From a virus: a stretch of DNA of 64,000 nt. The stretch covers positions 20,822 to 84,821 of IMG/VR virus record IMGVR_UViG_3300033149_007571; one strand, written 5' to 3'. Positions 40,509-49,292 of this stretch are shown piece after piece (within the stretch, counting starts at the first letter, position 1; the number at the start of each line of letters is the position of its first letter). A program made the translations under genes and the position numbers. Under the pieces are notes generated by a model. It saw nothing but the letters and a program-made list of their open reading frames with translations, did no database searches and was not told the origin of the DNA.

Positions 40509-41005
40509 GTGTCGGAACTGCTGATGTGGCAAAGGCTTTGAACACCGCTTGGGATGCAAGTACATTGAATGAGACGTTCCAGGCGTTGTGGACTGATCCG
40601 ACGGAGACTGAATTTCCTGTGTTGCATGAGCAGGAAGCTGGAGGAGAGCAACCGTGGCCATATTGTGTCTTCGAGATGCCAACGCCGACGACAAATGTTC
40701 GGATGTCGGGTGGTGACACTACATTGAGAGAGATACGAGATTATCCCATAAGGTTTCATATTCACACTACTAATGTGGATGGCGATTCACGATCAGCGAA
40801 GGAGATAGCTGCATACTTGGCAGAAGAGGTTATGAAAGTCTTTGGTGGCCACCCTTCTGTAACTCCGACAGGAAATTTATCTCTGGACAATGGTAACTTC
40901 TTAATCTCGACCTACCAAAACGATTACGCAGTCCGAGAATCTGATGACCATTACGTTTGGATTGTGTATTATATCTTCCGAATTGACGTACCTGTGGCAG
41001 CTTAA
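40505..41005 (+). CDS. Tail terminator protein
   Basis: A 166-residue protein. N-terminal helices (VAKALNTAWDASTLNETF) lead to a beta sheet (PYCVFEMPTPTTNVR, YPIRFHIHTTNVDGD) and a final strand before the stop. The order 'helix, PYCVFE, asymmetric sheet, helix (AKEIAAYLAEEVMKVF)' matches DUF3168/gpU-like tail terminators that cap the tail tube. Position between the gp10-like and tail proteins agrees. Confidence 0.74.
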   Translation: MSVGTADVAKALNTAWDASTLNETFQALWTDPTETEFPVLHEQEAGGEQPWPYCVFEMPTPTTNVRMSGGDTTLREIRDYPIRFHIHTTNVDGDSRSAKEIAAYLAEEVMKVFGGHPSVTPTGNLSLDNGNFLISTYQNDYAVRESDDHYVWIVYYIFRIDVPVAA

Positions 41006-41020
41006 GCAGGAGAAACAATA

Positions 41021-41803
41021 ATGGCTCGTTCGATGTCATCGATGAGTGTCTCTTTCCGTATGCAGGGGACACTAACGAATTCGTTGACCGACGGTTCTGG
41101 ACCGAGTGTCCAGCAACCGAGTTTCAATTATTCAATGTCAGGTACAGTCTTGACGAGCGGGATTAATAGCAATCAATGCAACCGAGGATGGCAAAGTCGC
41201 AATCGATCATTGGGAAATGGGGCAAGCGAAACACTCGATTTGTACGATATGGCAGGGGTTGACATTGGTGCGGGCGCGGGACTAGATGGCGTCGGTCAAG
41301 CTATCGTGTTTGAGGAGATCGTTGGGATTGTTATTGTTAATGAGAATGATGTGGACGAAGATGGGGCGTTGGAGATCTCTCCTGCGGCAGCTAATGGATG
41401 GAATGCCATCGGTACTCATTCTGTTGCTAACGATGGAGCTTTGTACGGTCAGGGGGTGCTAATCAAATTCCAACCAGATGGCCGGGGACTGGATATTGTT
41501 GATGGTGCGACTCATAAACTTACATTCACAGCCAATGGAGGAGATGTTACATATTCAATCTACTTGTTGGCACGACACGATGATGAGGAATCGAGTTCCA
41601 GTTCGAGTTCCAGTAGTCCAAGTTCTACTAGCTCTACCAGCAGCAGCAGTGCAAGTAGTGAATCTAGTAGCTCCTCAAGTAGTGTAACGAGTAGTTCGTT
41701 CAGTTCACATTCCAGCAGTTCGTCGGGGACATCAAGCTCCAGCAGTTCGTCAGTGACATCGAGTTCCAGTTCTGAGAGCAGTTCGTCATGGTCTGCTCCG
41801 TAG
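41021..41803 (+). CDS. Tail protein with poly-serine C-terminal tail
   Basis: A 260-residue protein. Residues 1-190 form a beta-rich domain (ETLDLYDMAGVDIGAGAG, then VFEEIVGIVIVNENDVDEDG, later YSIYLLARHDDEE). From residue 194 there is a Ser tail of about 65 residues ending ESSSSWSAP, similar in sequence and acidic junction to the tail of the 34125 protein. The domain resembles proteins annotated as tail components in planctomycete-type phages. Tail tube decoration or an accessory tail protein are both possible; the tube itself is more likely the next gene. Confidence 0.72.
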   Translation: MARSMSSMSVSFRMQGTLTNSLTDGSGPSVQQPSFNYSMSGTVLTSGINSNQCNRGWQSRNRSLGNGASETLDLYDMAGVDIGAGAGLDGVGQAIVFEEIVGIVIVNENDVDEDGALEISPAAANGWNAIGTHSVANDGALYGQGVLIKFQPDGRGLDIVDGATHKLTFTANGGDVTYSIYLLARHDDEESSSSSSSSSPSSTSSTSSSSASSESSSSSSSVTSSSFSSHSSSSSGTSSSSSSSVTSSSSSESSSSWSAP

Positions 41804-41834
41804 TTGACTATATCCTGAGAAAGGGAGGATAACC

Positions 41835-42263
41835 GTGAGCAGTGAAAACACTATAACAGGCAGACTTGGTGAGCATGTCGTTGGGGACACCCAAGTGGCA
41901 AGATTAACTCAGTGGCAGGTAACCAAAACATTAGCTAGTAAGACTGAATGGGGTGATTCGGATACTGCAGGATACACAGCTCGGGCGCCTGGACGAATCG
42001 ACGGGACGTTTACCACGGAAGGCAAGTATGATAATTCGAGTGAAGTGTTCGATTTGTTCCAACCTGGCGATATTGTAATCAGTGTGCTTTGGATGAACGC
42101 TTCGCTCTATTGGGACTTCCCCCGTTCACTCAATGATAACTTTCAATTGACTGTAAACATTGATAGTCAAGAAGTTATTGGATGGACGGCTGCCTGGGGA
42201 GCGGATGGTATTTTCTACTATCCTGGTCAATCTGGAGCAACACCTCGAACCCTACCGACATAG
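41835..42263 (+). CDS. Probable major tail tube protein
   Basis: A 142-residue protein from GTG 41835 with GGGAGG upstream. A compact beta-rich chain (VARLTQWQVTKTLASKTEW, then YTARAPGRIDGTFTTEGKYD and FDLFQPGDIVISVLWM) has the properties of small siphovirus tail tube proteins that contain an 'oligomerising loop' with W-x-V-x-K and 'DLFQPGD'. It lies between the tail terminator and the tail chaperone, where the tube gene is expected. The radical SAM gene interrupts the usual order immediately downstream. Confidence 0.7.
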   Translation: MSSENTITGRLGEHVVGDTQVARLTQWQVTKTLASKTEWGDSDTAGYTARAPGRIDGTFTTEGKYDNSSEVFDLFQPGDIVISVLWMNASLYWDFPRSLNDNFQLTVNIDSQEVIGWTAAWGADGIFYYPGQSGATPRTLPT

Positions 42264-42276
42264 AAAGGTTGAAGGC

Positions 42277-43101
42277 ATGGAACCAAATTCAGCTTTGAAT
42301 GGGGTTCCCATTGCATATCAAATTGCTGTCACCTACAATTGCAATGCGGCTTGCAAATGGTGTGTACAACATCTTGATGTTATTCGATGGAATCACATTG
42401 ATACGAATATAACAGTCCGAGAGGTACGGACTGCTGCTCATTTTCTGAAGCTCTATGGAATACGTATTGGGAAACTACGGGTGACTGGTGGAGAACCAAT
42501 GGTACACCCGAATCTGAGAGAAATATTGTTTGCTGTCAACGAAAGTTGGGCTCCGAGGACGGGTTGGTTTCGCATCTATAGCAATGGTAAGTTGCCCATT
42601 CTTCGCGGTACTCCAGGGAGGTTTTCTGTTGTTCCACTCAATAGTGTGAAGAAGACAGCTTGTTTTACTCCCTTCAATGTTTCTCCCGCCGACTTGGGTA
42701 TTGAACCCGTTTTCGGATTTGTGCGACCTTGTGTGCAACAAGTTCGTTGCGGTCGGTGGTTCGATTGTTTTGGGTTTACTTCTTGTGGTGTAGCTGGTAT
42801 TTTGGGAACAATGTTGGGCGACGATTGCTACGAACCCTTGCCTGTGTTGATGGGACGACCGAGCGTCTGTCAGCATTGCCTCTACAGTTTACCGAAGGCG
42901 CAGCGGCATTCCATCACGCGACAGGTTCACGCTGGGAAAATTCCGGAGATTACAAAAACGTTCAAGCAAGCAATTGAGCGATGGCATGACAGTCCTCCAA
43001 GACCTCGTCGGTTTTGGGAGCGTTTGCCAGAAAAGTTTGTGCCAGGGGAACTGAATGATGAAACCAAACGATCCAAATGTAATGCAGGTAGTCCGAGTTG
43101 A
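42277..43101 (+). CDS. Radical SAM enzyme embedded in the tail module
   Basis: A 274-residue protein from ATG 42277 (AAGGTTGAAGG upstream). Residues 18-30 hold VTYNCNAACKWCV, a canonical CxxxCxxC iron-sulfur site (Cys22, Cys26, Cys29), and LRVTGGEPMVHPNL follows as the GGEP SAM-binding motif. Additional Cys clusters in the second half (CVQQVRCGRWFDCFGF, CQHCLY) could hold auxiliary clusters. It would perform a radical modification, for example on a peptide or a sugar; no substrate can be named. Between tail tube and chaperone genes a virion-protein modification is attractive. Confidence 0.82.
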   Translation: MEPNSALNGVPIAYQIAVTYNCNAACKWCVQHLDVIRWNHIDTNITVREVRTAAHFLKLYGIRIGKLRVTGGEPMVHPNLREILFAVNESWAPRTGWFRIYSNGKLPILRGTPGRFSVVPLNSVKKTACFTPFNVSPADLGIEPVFGFVRPCVQQVRCGRWFDCFGFTSCGVAGILGTMLGDDCYEPLPVLMGRPSVCQHCLYSLPKAQRHSITRQVHAGKIPEITKTFKQAIERWHDSPPRPRRFWERLPEKFVPGELNDETKRSKCNAGSPS

Positions 43102-43330
43102 GCATCACCTGTGGAAGACCTGTCATTGTCGAGAATGTACTGAAGAGCGAGCCCGCCGAGCAATCCCTCGAGAGCCCACCGATTCCCACCTCTGTCGCAT
43201 TTCCCCCGATGCCGCATATCTATTAGGTATCATTAAGAAACGTTGCCCGGAAGGTTCGTTAGCACGGCAATTGGCTTTGGCCGAGTCCCCATCCCTCGAA
43301 AAGGGGGAATGTGCCGACAGCTTGCCATAG
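43055..43330 (+). CDS. Small Cys/His-containing protein
   Basis: A 91-residue protein overlapping the radical SAM gene by 47 bases. It has KTCHCRECTEERARR (a CxCxxC cluster), possibly a metal site, and an Arg/Pro-rich middle. ATG 43058 or 43082 are also possible starts. It may be a partner or substrate of the radical enzyme, but this is only guessed from proximity. The 92 bases after it hold no obvious gene. Confidence 0.5.
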   Translation: MMKPNDPNVMQVVRVEHHLWKTCHCRECTEERARRAIPREPTDSHLCRISPDAAYLLGIIKKRCPEGSLARQLALAESPSLEKGECADSLP

Positions 43331-43422
43331 ATGGGGTTTTGGTCAACAGGTATGGATAGGCCAAGCGTTGCCTGATCGCCAATCCTGGGCCGACACAGGA
43401 CTTGTTATGGGAGGTTTTTACG

Positions 43423-44175
43423 ATGTCGTGGTATTTCCCCGAGAAGCGGGTTCTTTTCCTTCATATCCCTCGGACTGGGGGTACATGGATCAAAGAGTGC
43501 CTATACCAGTCAGGCGTCCCTATGGAGAAGTGGGGGCGGATCGGAGAGGGACAATATCGTCCGCAGAAGCACACAATCATCCCTCATATCCGACGAGATC
43601 TATTGCAAAGAGTAGATCAGGTCTATTCTCTAGTCCGCCATCCGATTCCTTATTACGTGTCGGTTTGGAGGTTCACAACAAGGAAGGTGGAAATTAGTCC
43701 CGAACGGATGCATAATCTTATTTTTGCTCGGAAAGACCCTGCAGCAATTAGTGAGGCAGTCCTCCGTTGGAAACCGAATTTTGAGCAGTGGCTTGAGGAG
43801 ATGCTTGAGGAGGAGCCTGGATGGGTGACGAGATGGTTTGAGAGGTTTGTCGGTCCTCCACGGGGTGAGTTTTGTCACTTCATCGGACGGACGGAAACAA
43901 TTGCAGATGACTTGAAAAGAATGATGACGATGATGGGCTATGAACGGAATTGGAGAATGTCACTTGACAAAATCAAACAGATCCATCATGCCAAGAATCG
44001 TGTGCGCGAAGTGAAGGTGCCACACGTGTGGCCAAGTGAAGAATTGTGTCGGCGGATCGAAAATTCCGAGAGAGTGGCGATCCGTCGGTTTTATGAAGGT
44101 GAAGGTAGAGACAAACGAATTTATCGAACCGAAGAAGGAGAACCAATATGGGAGAGTCTGAGAACCGAGCCGTAG
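43423..44175 (+). CDS. Sulfotransferase-like protein
   Basis: The start at 43423 has GGGAGG nine bases upstream. The 250-residue protein has a PAPS-type 5'-phosphosulfate loop (VLFLHIPRTGGTWIKE, residues 10-25) and a 3'-phosphate motif (VYSLVRHPIPYYVS) spaced as in membrane-free sulfotransferases. The fold would transfer sulfate from PAPS to a sugar hydroxyl or a tyrosine. It overlaps the tail chaperone by 28 bases, so it is expressed with tail genes. A second family member is at 58130. The acceptor is unknown. Confidence 0.77.
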   Translation: MSWYFPEKRVLFLHIPRTGGTWIKECLYQSGVPMEKWGRIGEGQYRPQKHTIIPHIRRDLLQRVDQVYSLVRHPIPYYVSVWRFTTRKVEISPERMHNLIFARKDPAAISEAVLRWKPNFEQWLEEMLEEEPGWVTRWFERFVGPPRGEFCHFIGRTETIADDLKRMMTMMGYERNWRMSLDKIKQIHHAKNRVREVKVPHVWPSEELCRRIENSERVAIRRFYEGEGRDKRIYRTEEGEPIWESLRTEP

Positions 44176-44789
44176 CGGCAGGCAGTACAATCACAGTACA
44201 GGGTAAAGAGTATACCCTCCGACCAATCACCGTCCAGCATCTTTGTGACCTAGAACGGGAAGCATTGAAGTTTTACAAACGACAATACCTTGAAACATTT
44301 ACTGAGAATGCTGATTTGGTTGGAGGAGACATCACCAAACTGATTGAAAGGAAGTTGGATGAGATGGCGGAATGGACTTTGGATGATCTCCCGAAGAAGG
44401 TAGCTTTCAGCGTGTCAAACGTTCCTGTAACTGCAAAACTGAAGAAGTGGGCTACCAATTACCGTGCCAAGGCGGGAGGGGAGGAAGATACAAATATAAC
44501 AGATCGCAAAGTCCGAGTGTTGTTGACTACTGCTTTGGATCGTGGAGAACTGTCGCCCGAGAAAGTGAAGGAGATGACAGGACGAAGACCAGTTGAGGGT
44601 CGCGTTCGTTATGATCAGTGGTGGGTGACAGGATGTATTGAAGGGATGGTATTGTTTATCCATTCTTCGATAAAGCATGATCATCCGGAAATATCGAAGG
44701 AGGATATTAGGAATTGGCCTATTTCCGCCATCTTTGAAGCAGCTCGAGTTGCGGAAGGTGTTACGGCTCCCGACTTGGGAAATGGATAA
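44148..44789 (+). CDS. Tail assembly chaperone, gpG-like
   Basis: A 213-residue protein with AAGGAG eight bases before the ATG. N-terminal beta strands (STITVQGKEYTLRPITVQHL) then helices (ERKLDEMAEWTL), as in siphovirus gpG-type chaperones that lie directly before the tape measure gene. Its last codons TTG GGA AAT contain a slippery heptamer, so a fraction of ribosomes should continue into the next frame (see 44777). The product holds the tape measure during tail assembly. Confidence 0.8.
   Translation: MGESENRAVAAGSTITVQGKEYTLRPITVQHLCDLEREALKFYKRQYLETFTENADLVGGDITKLIERKLDEMAEWTLDDLPKKVAFSVSNVPVTAKLKKWATNYRAKAGGEEDTNITDRKVRVLLTTALDRGELSPEKVKEMTGRRPVEGRVRYDQWWVTGCIEGMVLFIHSSIKHDHPEISKEDIRNWPISAIFEAARVAEGVTAPDLGNG
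44777..44783 (+). other. -1 ribosomal frameshift site, slippery heptamer GGGAAAT
   Basis: In the zero frame the codons read TTG GGA AAT GGA TAA, so G_GGA_AAT is a correctly phased X_XXY_YYZ heptamer two codons before the stop. After a -1 slip the reading continues TGG ATA ACG TCC GCC GCT TTG GAT without a stop into the 44801 frame. This is the classical G/GT arrangement before a tape measure gene. Expected product is about 355 residues. Confidence 0.86.
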
Positions 44790-44800
44790 CGTCCGCCGCT

Positions 44801-45214
44801 TTGGATGAGATCGGCGTCACGGAAGAGGTCGTTGAGAGCGGCGGACTGTTGGGAGGATTGAATGCTTGGCATCTGAGGTTATTGTGTGAGAATCCTTGGA
44901 ATGGAGGGGGAGGTTATAGTCCGAGGGAAGTGGCCAATTGGTCATTGGACCAATGTTGGTTCCGTCTTTGCAAAATGGATGTATTGGGGTCAGCAGCAGG
45001 TAGAACAACGAATGTTGATCCATATGCAGTCAAAGTTGAGAAGGATGGTTCAATCAAAGGGCGCGCGGCTGACGGATCACCAATAAAAGGACGGATCGTG
45101 GGTAAATCACTGGCTCGGCAGTTGATGGAGAAGGAAGAGGAAAGGAAGAGACAAGAGCGAGCCAGACAAAAGAGGGCTTTGAAGAGAAAGAGGAGGAGGA
45201 AGCGTGGGACTTGA
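44801..45214 (+). CDS. Tail assembly chaperone gpT-like part, made by frameshift
   Basis: This frame (up to 137 residues) lies -1 relative to gpG and has no Shine-Dalgarno; its only early start would be TTG 44801. It should be read as the C-terminal part of a gpG-T fusion. It has a helical globular region (LNAWHLRLLCENPWNGGGG) and a very basic tail (EEERKRQERARQKRALKRKR). Its stop overlaps the tape measure start by 11 bases. The basic tail may contact the tape measure's acidic helices. Confidence 0.78.
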   Translation: MDEIGVTEEVVESGGLLGGLNAWHLRLLCENPWNGGGGYSPREVANWSLDQCWFRLCKMDVLGSAAGRTTNVDPYAVKVEKDGSIKGRAADGSPIKGRIVGKSLARQLMEKEEERKRQERARQKRALKRKRRRKRGT

Positions 45215-47570
45215 GATAGCCAAAGCATGGGTTGTGGTTAGAGGAGACGTAAGCAAAGTAGCTGGCGATTTGAATGCTGGCAAAACTCAGATTGCGGGTG
45301 TGGTAGGCCGTATCCAAAGGATGATTACTGGGATTGGTACAGCAGCGGCAGCTTCTTTTGGAGTATTGCGTGCTCTGACGTCAGCAGGACAGTTTGAGCA
45401 GACCACTATAGCATTCAATACAATGATTGGCTCTGCTGAGGAAACCAAGCGAACTATGGAAGCTCTGACTGAATATGCAGCCAAAACCCCATTCGAGATG
45501 CCCGAGATCCAAAGGGCGGCTCGTGGTTTGATTATGTTTGGCGAGCGAGGTGATGAGTTGATGGAGACTCTCAACATTTTGGGCAATGCGGCAGCAGGTA
45601 CGTCTACTGATTTTGGAATGTTGGCATTGATTTTCAACCAAATTCGTGGTGTTGGTAAATTGCTAACTCAAGATTTTCGTCAGCTATCTACTCGTGGTGT
45701 GATTTGCCTACAGGATATTGCCGATCATTTTGATGTTGCGACTGATACAGCTCAAAGAATGCTATCGACGGGCAAAGTGTCATTTGAAGATGTACGTGAG
45801 ATTTTGAAGGGACTTAGTCAGGAGGGCGGTCGTTTTCACGATATGACGGAAGTGCTATCGACATCTTACACTGGATTGCTCAGTACACTGAAAGATTCGA
45901 TTAATTTAGCAGCGAGAGCGTTGGGCGAAGGGCTTCTTCCCTATGCGAAGACTTTCGTGGAAATACTTCTCGAGGGCGCAGAGGAATTACGAACTTGGAT
46001 TGAAGATCATGGAGAATTGGTAGATGTTTTCGGCAAGTTGTTAATAGTCATTGGTTCTCTGACGACTGCGTGGTTAGTCTATCGAGCCTCTATAAAGGCT
46101 GTAGCGCTTGCACAAGCAACACTGTTGGCTTTGTCCGGACCTAAAGGGTGGGCTATTTTGGCTTCAGGTTTAGCGATTGCTGCAATTGTGTCATGGCAAT
46201 TGGAGAAGCGATTTAATAAGTTGTCTGATGAGGTTAAAAAGGTATCGGATCGAGCAAAGGATGCAACAAAAGAGACAAAGGATTTGGCTAAGGCGGAAGT
46301 GGAGCTAGATAGCAACCTAGAGAAGAGAATCTCAAGATTGAATGAATTGAATAGAGAAGGAAAGCTAAACAACGAGCAAATGGACGAAGCTCAAGCAATC
46401 ATAGACAAGTTGACTCTTAATTATGGTGAACTTGGAATCGAGATCGATCGTTCAACTGGTCGTATCAAAGGATTCAAGGAGGCGCAGCAAAGAGTAGCCG
46501 AAGTTTATCGAGAACAACGAATTGCTGAACTAACGTCCAAGGTTAAGAAGTTAACAGATGAATACTACGAAGCGGATAGAAAGTCACACGGGTTTCTTCG
46601 CTCTCAAAGCTATTGGAGAAGAATAGCTAAGGAAATCAACAAAGAGCTAGTACAAGCCCAATTACAACTCCACATGCTTCAAACCACCCCGTTGGAAATT
46701 CCGGGTATGAAAGATGTTAAGGAACAAGTGGAGGAATTTGCTGAAGCGTCTCGTCTTGCTGCAGAACAAGCAGCCGAGGCCGCTGCTCAAATGAAAGAAT
46801 CGTTAGTTTCTGAATTAAAGAAGTTGGATTTTGCTTCGGCTCGCGAGGAATTTGAATGGTTAAAGGCACAAGTGGAAGCTATTACGAGGGAATTTCCAGA
46901 ACTTGAGGAAGCTGCCAAGAAGTTCCTCGATAAGAAATGGGCTGAGACACCTATGGGCAAGGAAGCTGCCGAACAGAAAGAGATGTGGGAAGGCATTGAA
47001 AAGCAGATAACCGATGTCCATATGGAAGCAGCAGCCTTGCGATATGAGTGGGATGAGATGGACAAGGCAATGGTGAAGTTCAGAGATCAAGAGTTTGTAA
47101 CACGATCACAAATCGACCGATTCCATGATGCTCAGTCATCATTGAGAGAGATAAGAAAATTGGCTGATTGGAGGTCAAAGGCCCGTCGGTTTGAGGAAGA
47201 GTTTGCTTCTCCGGCAGAGAAGATGAGGAGAGATCTTGAAGAACTACAAAAAGCCTTTGAAAAGGGAATAGGTCCAGAAGGTCAGCGTTTGCTCACTCCG
47301 GAGGCTTATGAAAGAGCGAGAAGGGCAATTATGGAGAGACACCAACCTACACCTACTATGGAAGCTGGCCGTTTCGGCTTCGTTGAGTATGGTCGTCGTC
47401 TTCAAGATATATTTCTCAAATCCAGTAACCCACAAGAGCGGACGGCAAAAGCAACCGAGAAGATGGAAAAATACTCCGAGAAGACTGTAATAACCTTGAA
47501 GGACATAGAGGAATCAGTGGATTCGCTTGTGAGCAGAGGTATGACAGTAGGTTACGCTATGGGAGATTAG
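45204..47570 (+). CDS. Tape measure protein
   Basis: A 788-residue protein from GTG 45204 with AGGAGGA upstream. The N-terminal segment is typical (FGVLRALTSAGQFEQTTIAF, then FEMPEIQRAARGLIMFG), followed by a predicted membrane-active region (GKLLIVIGSLTTAWLVY, then AILASGLAIAAIVSW) and a long run of charged helices. By the usual 0.15 nm per residue the tail would be about 115-120 nm. The C-terminus ends in charged helices with no peptidase domain. It defines a siphovirus-type tail. Confidence 0.88.
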   Translation: MGLEIAKAWVVVRGDVSKVAGDLNAGKTQIAGVVGRIQRMITGIGTAAAASFGVLRALTSAGQFEQTTIAFNTMIGSAEETKRTMEALTEYAAKTPFEMPEIQRAARGLIMFGERGDELMETLNILGNAAAGTSTDFGMLALIFNQIRGVGKLLTQDFRQLSTRGVICLQDIADHFDVATDTAQRMLSTGKVSFEDVREILKGLSQEGGRFHDMTEVLSTSYTGLLSTLKDSINLAARALGEGLLPYAKTFVEILLEGAEELRTWIEDHGELVDVFGKLLIVIGSLTTAWLVYRASIKAVALAQATLLALSGPKGWAILASGLAIAAIVSWQLEKRFNKLSDEVKKVSDRAKDATKETKDLAKAEVELDSNLEKRISRLNELNREGKLNNEQMDEAQAIIDKLTLNYGELGIEIDRSTGRIKGFKEAQQRVAEVYREQRIAELTSKVKKLTDEYYEADRKSHGFLRSQSYWRRIAKEINKELVQAQLQLHMLQTTPLEIPGMKDVKEQVEEFAEASRLAAEQAAEAAAQMKESLVSELKKLDFASAREEFEWLKAQVEAITREFPELEEAAKKFLDKKWAETPMGKEAAEQKEMWEGIEKQITDVHMEAAALRYEWDEMDKAMVKFRDQEFVTRSQIDRFHDAQSSLREIRKLADWRSKARRFEEEFASPAEKMRRDLEELQKAFEKGIGPEGQRLLTPEAYERARRAIMERHQPTPTMEAGRFGFVEYGRRLQDIFLKSSNPQERTAKATEKMEKYSEKTVITLKDIEESVDSLVSRGMTVGYAMGD

Positions 47571-47575
47571 ATACG

Positions 47576-48577
47576 ATGGAAGATCCATCCGAATGGCGAT
47601 TGATGACTCCAGGTGGGATTCGTCATAGATTAGTCAGTCAACACGGTTCGTTTCAAGAGGAAGATGCTACATGGATCATGACTATCATCATCCAAGCATC
47701 TGACTTGGCGAATTTTATTACAGAGGCGTTTCCCACACCCACATTTGGGACATCTATTTTCTACCCCCGTCGTTTCTATCCTTACGGTCTCCCTGCCTTG
47801 CGAGCTAAGCGGGTATCGGTGAAGGGAAACACAGATGGGAGACCGATTGACCCATTTAGCGCTGACGCACAAGCTCCATCGGGAACGTATGAACCTTTTT
47901 TGAAAGTTACAATTGAGTTTACAACGTGCCCTGAAAATGATCAGCCGGAAGCAGACAATCCGTTTACATTCCTCGATATTAGAGCGCAGGCATCTGGGGA
48001 ATACCTCACTTCGGAAGTAAGCGGAGACCATGTACGTTGGCAAGACGAGGAAGGGGATACCGAGTCACCAACTGAGCAGGACACACCGTTGGAGCAGAAA
48101 GTACCGTCGGTAGAAATAGAGTGGTCCTGCAAGTGGAAGCAGATCCCGTTTGACTGGTTTAGAGACACACTGATTCCCCGTATGAGAAGTTTGATTGGTA
48201 AGGTTAACAATGCCAATATGGTATTGTTTCACAATGCTCCTCCTGAAACTATTCTGTTTGATTCCTGGTCAATGACCTACCAATATACCTGGCGGGAAGG
48301 ATATCCAGGTAAGTCCCCTGTATCATTGGATATGAAATTCATTGAGAAGAACTTCGAGGGGGAATATAACCCTATTGAACCGGAAATTGATTCTGATGAG
48401 ATGTCCGAATATTCTGGATCTGAATCTTCTCAATCTGAATCTTCCCAATCTGAAACGTTCACTGTGCAAGTTACACACAACCACATCTGGCGTCCAAACT
48501 GCGGATGGCAACGTTTGCTGATCAACGGCAACCCCATATATCAACAAGCTGACCTAGCGTCCTTGTTTGAACCATAA
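47576..48577 (+). CDS. Distal tail / hub-region protein
   Basis: A 333-residue beta-rich protein directly after the tape measure. Aromatic strands (DWFRDTLIPRMRSLIGKV, then FDSWSMTYQYTWREGYPG) look like distal tail (Dit-like) proteins. Around residue 280-296 is a Ser/Glu/Gln low-complexity insert (SEYSGSESSQSESSQSE). A Cys/Trp segment (HIWRPNCGWQRL) closes the chain. Position supports a tail-tip role; detailed identity is uncertain. Confidence 0.65.
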   Translation: MEDPSEWRLMTPGGIRHRLVSQHGSFQEEDATWIMTIIIQASDLANFITEAFPTPTFGTSIFYPRRFYPYGLPALRAKRVSVKGNTDGRPIDPFSADAQAPSGTYEPFLKVTIEFTTCPENDQPEADNPFTFLDIRAQASGEYLTSEVSGDHVRWQDEEGDTESPTEQDTPLEQKVPSVEIEWSCKWKQIPFDWFRDTLIPRMRSLIGKVNNANMVLFHNAPPETILFDSWSMTYQYTWREGYPGKSPVSLDMKFIEKNFEGEYNPIEPEIDSDEMSEYSGSESSQSESSQSETFTVQVTHNHIWRPNCGWQRLLINGNPIYQQADLASLFEP

Positions 48578-48580
48578 GCT

Positions 48581-49279
48581 ATGAGTAGAGAGCTCTTTGA
48601 CGACGTCAAGGTAGGCCAACCCATTACGGCCAGTCGTACCAATCGGGAAGCACAAGTGCTCAATCGTTTGGCGCGTTTCCAAGGAGGGATTGGTTTAGTG
48701 GGTCGACACAGTGGTTACAGTATCTCGATGAGGACTCGTCCACCTTGGGATCAAGGGATTGTAACGATCACAGAATCTTTAGGGTCGGGGATTTATCTGG
48801 GGACGAAAAGGAGATACAATTTCAACCAAGCAGAATGGAGAGATCGGCAGAGGGAATGGCAGGTCGATGCTAACGGTCTTGATACAACATTAAATGTTGG
48901 TGATAGATTAGTTGTTTACTGGGATGCACAACGTGGAATGCTCGTACCTTCGGCACCTCCATTTGGAGGTGTGGGTTTTATGCTAGCGGAGGACCATCCA
49001 GGTCGAGGTCTTCTATTTGAAGTCTGGTTAGGAACGTGGGATTCGGCTACTCATTCTTGGGATTACGATGGTTCTGTAACGTACCAGTGTATTGATTGGC
49101 GTTACGATGTACCCTATCCCGAAATATGTGCTACAGGTTTGGGATTCTGGATGCCGTCTGATGAGTATGGCAAGATCATTGAAGTATGGTCGTTGGATTG
49201 CTCGTCTCCTGGATGCGAATCGAGCAGCAGTATAACATCATTTTCTGCTTCGTCTGCATCTTCTTCGTCTTCGTTTTAG
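48581..49279 (+). CDS. Tail-tip protein with short serine tail
   Basis: A 232-residue protein. The body is beta-rich with a Tyr/Trp pattern (HSGYSISMRTRPPWDQGIV, then WDAQRGMLVPSAPPFGG). The last 20 residues are Ser/Ala-rich (SITSFSASSASSSSS), a third example of serine tails in this genome. Tail fibre adaptor or baseplate-hub subunit are likely. It lies between the distal tail protein and the cysteine-rich beta protein. Confidence 0.62.
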   Translation: MSRELFDDVKVGQPITASRTNREAQVLNRLARFQGGIGLVGRHSGYSISMRTRPPWDQGIVTITESLGSGIYLGTKRRYNFNQAEWRDRQREWQVDANGLDTTLNVGDRLVVYWDAQRGMLVPSAPPFGGVGFMLAEDHPGRGLLFEVWLGTWDSATHSWDYDGSVTYQCIDWRYDVPYPEICATGLGFWMPSDEYGKIIEVWSLDCSSPGCESSSSITSFSASSASSSSSF

Positions 49280-49292
49280 CAGATGCTTTAAG

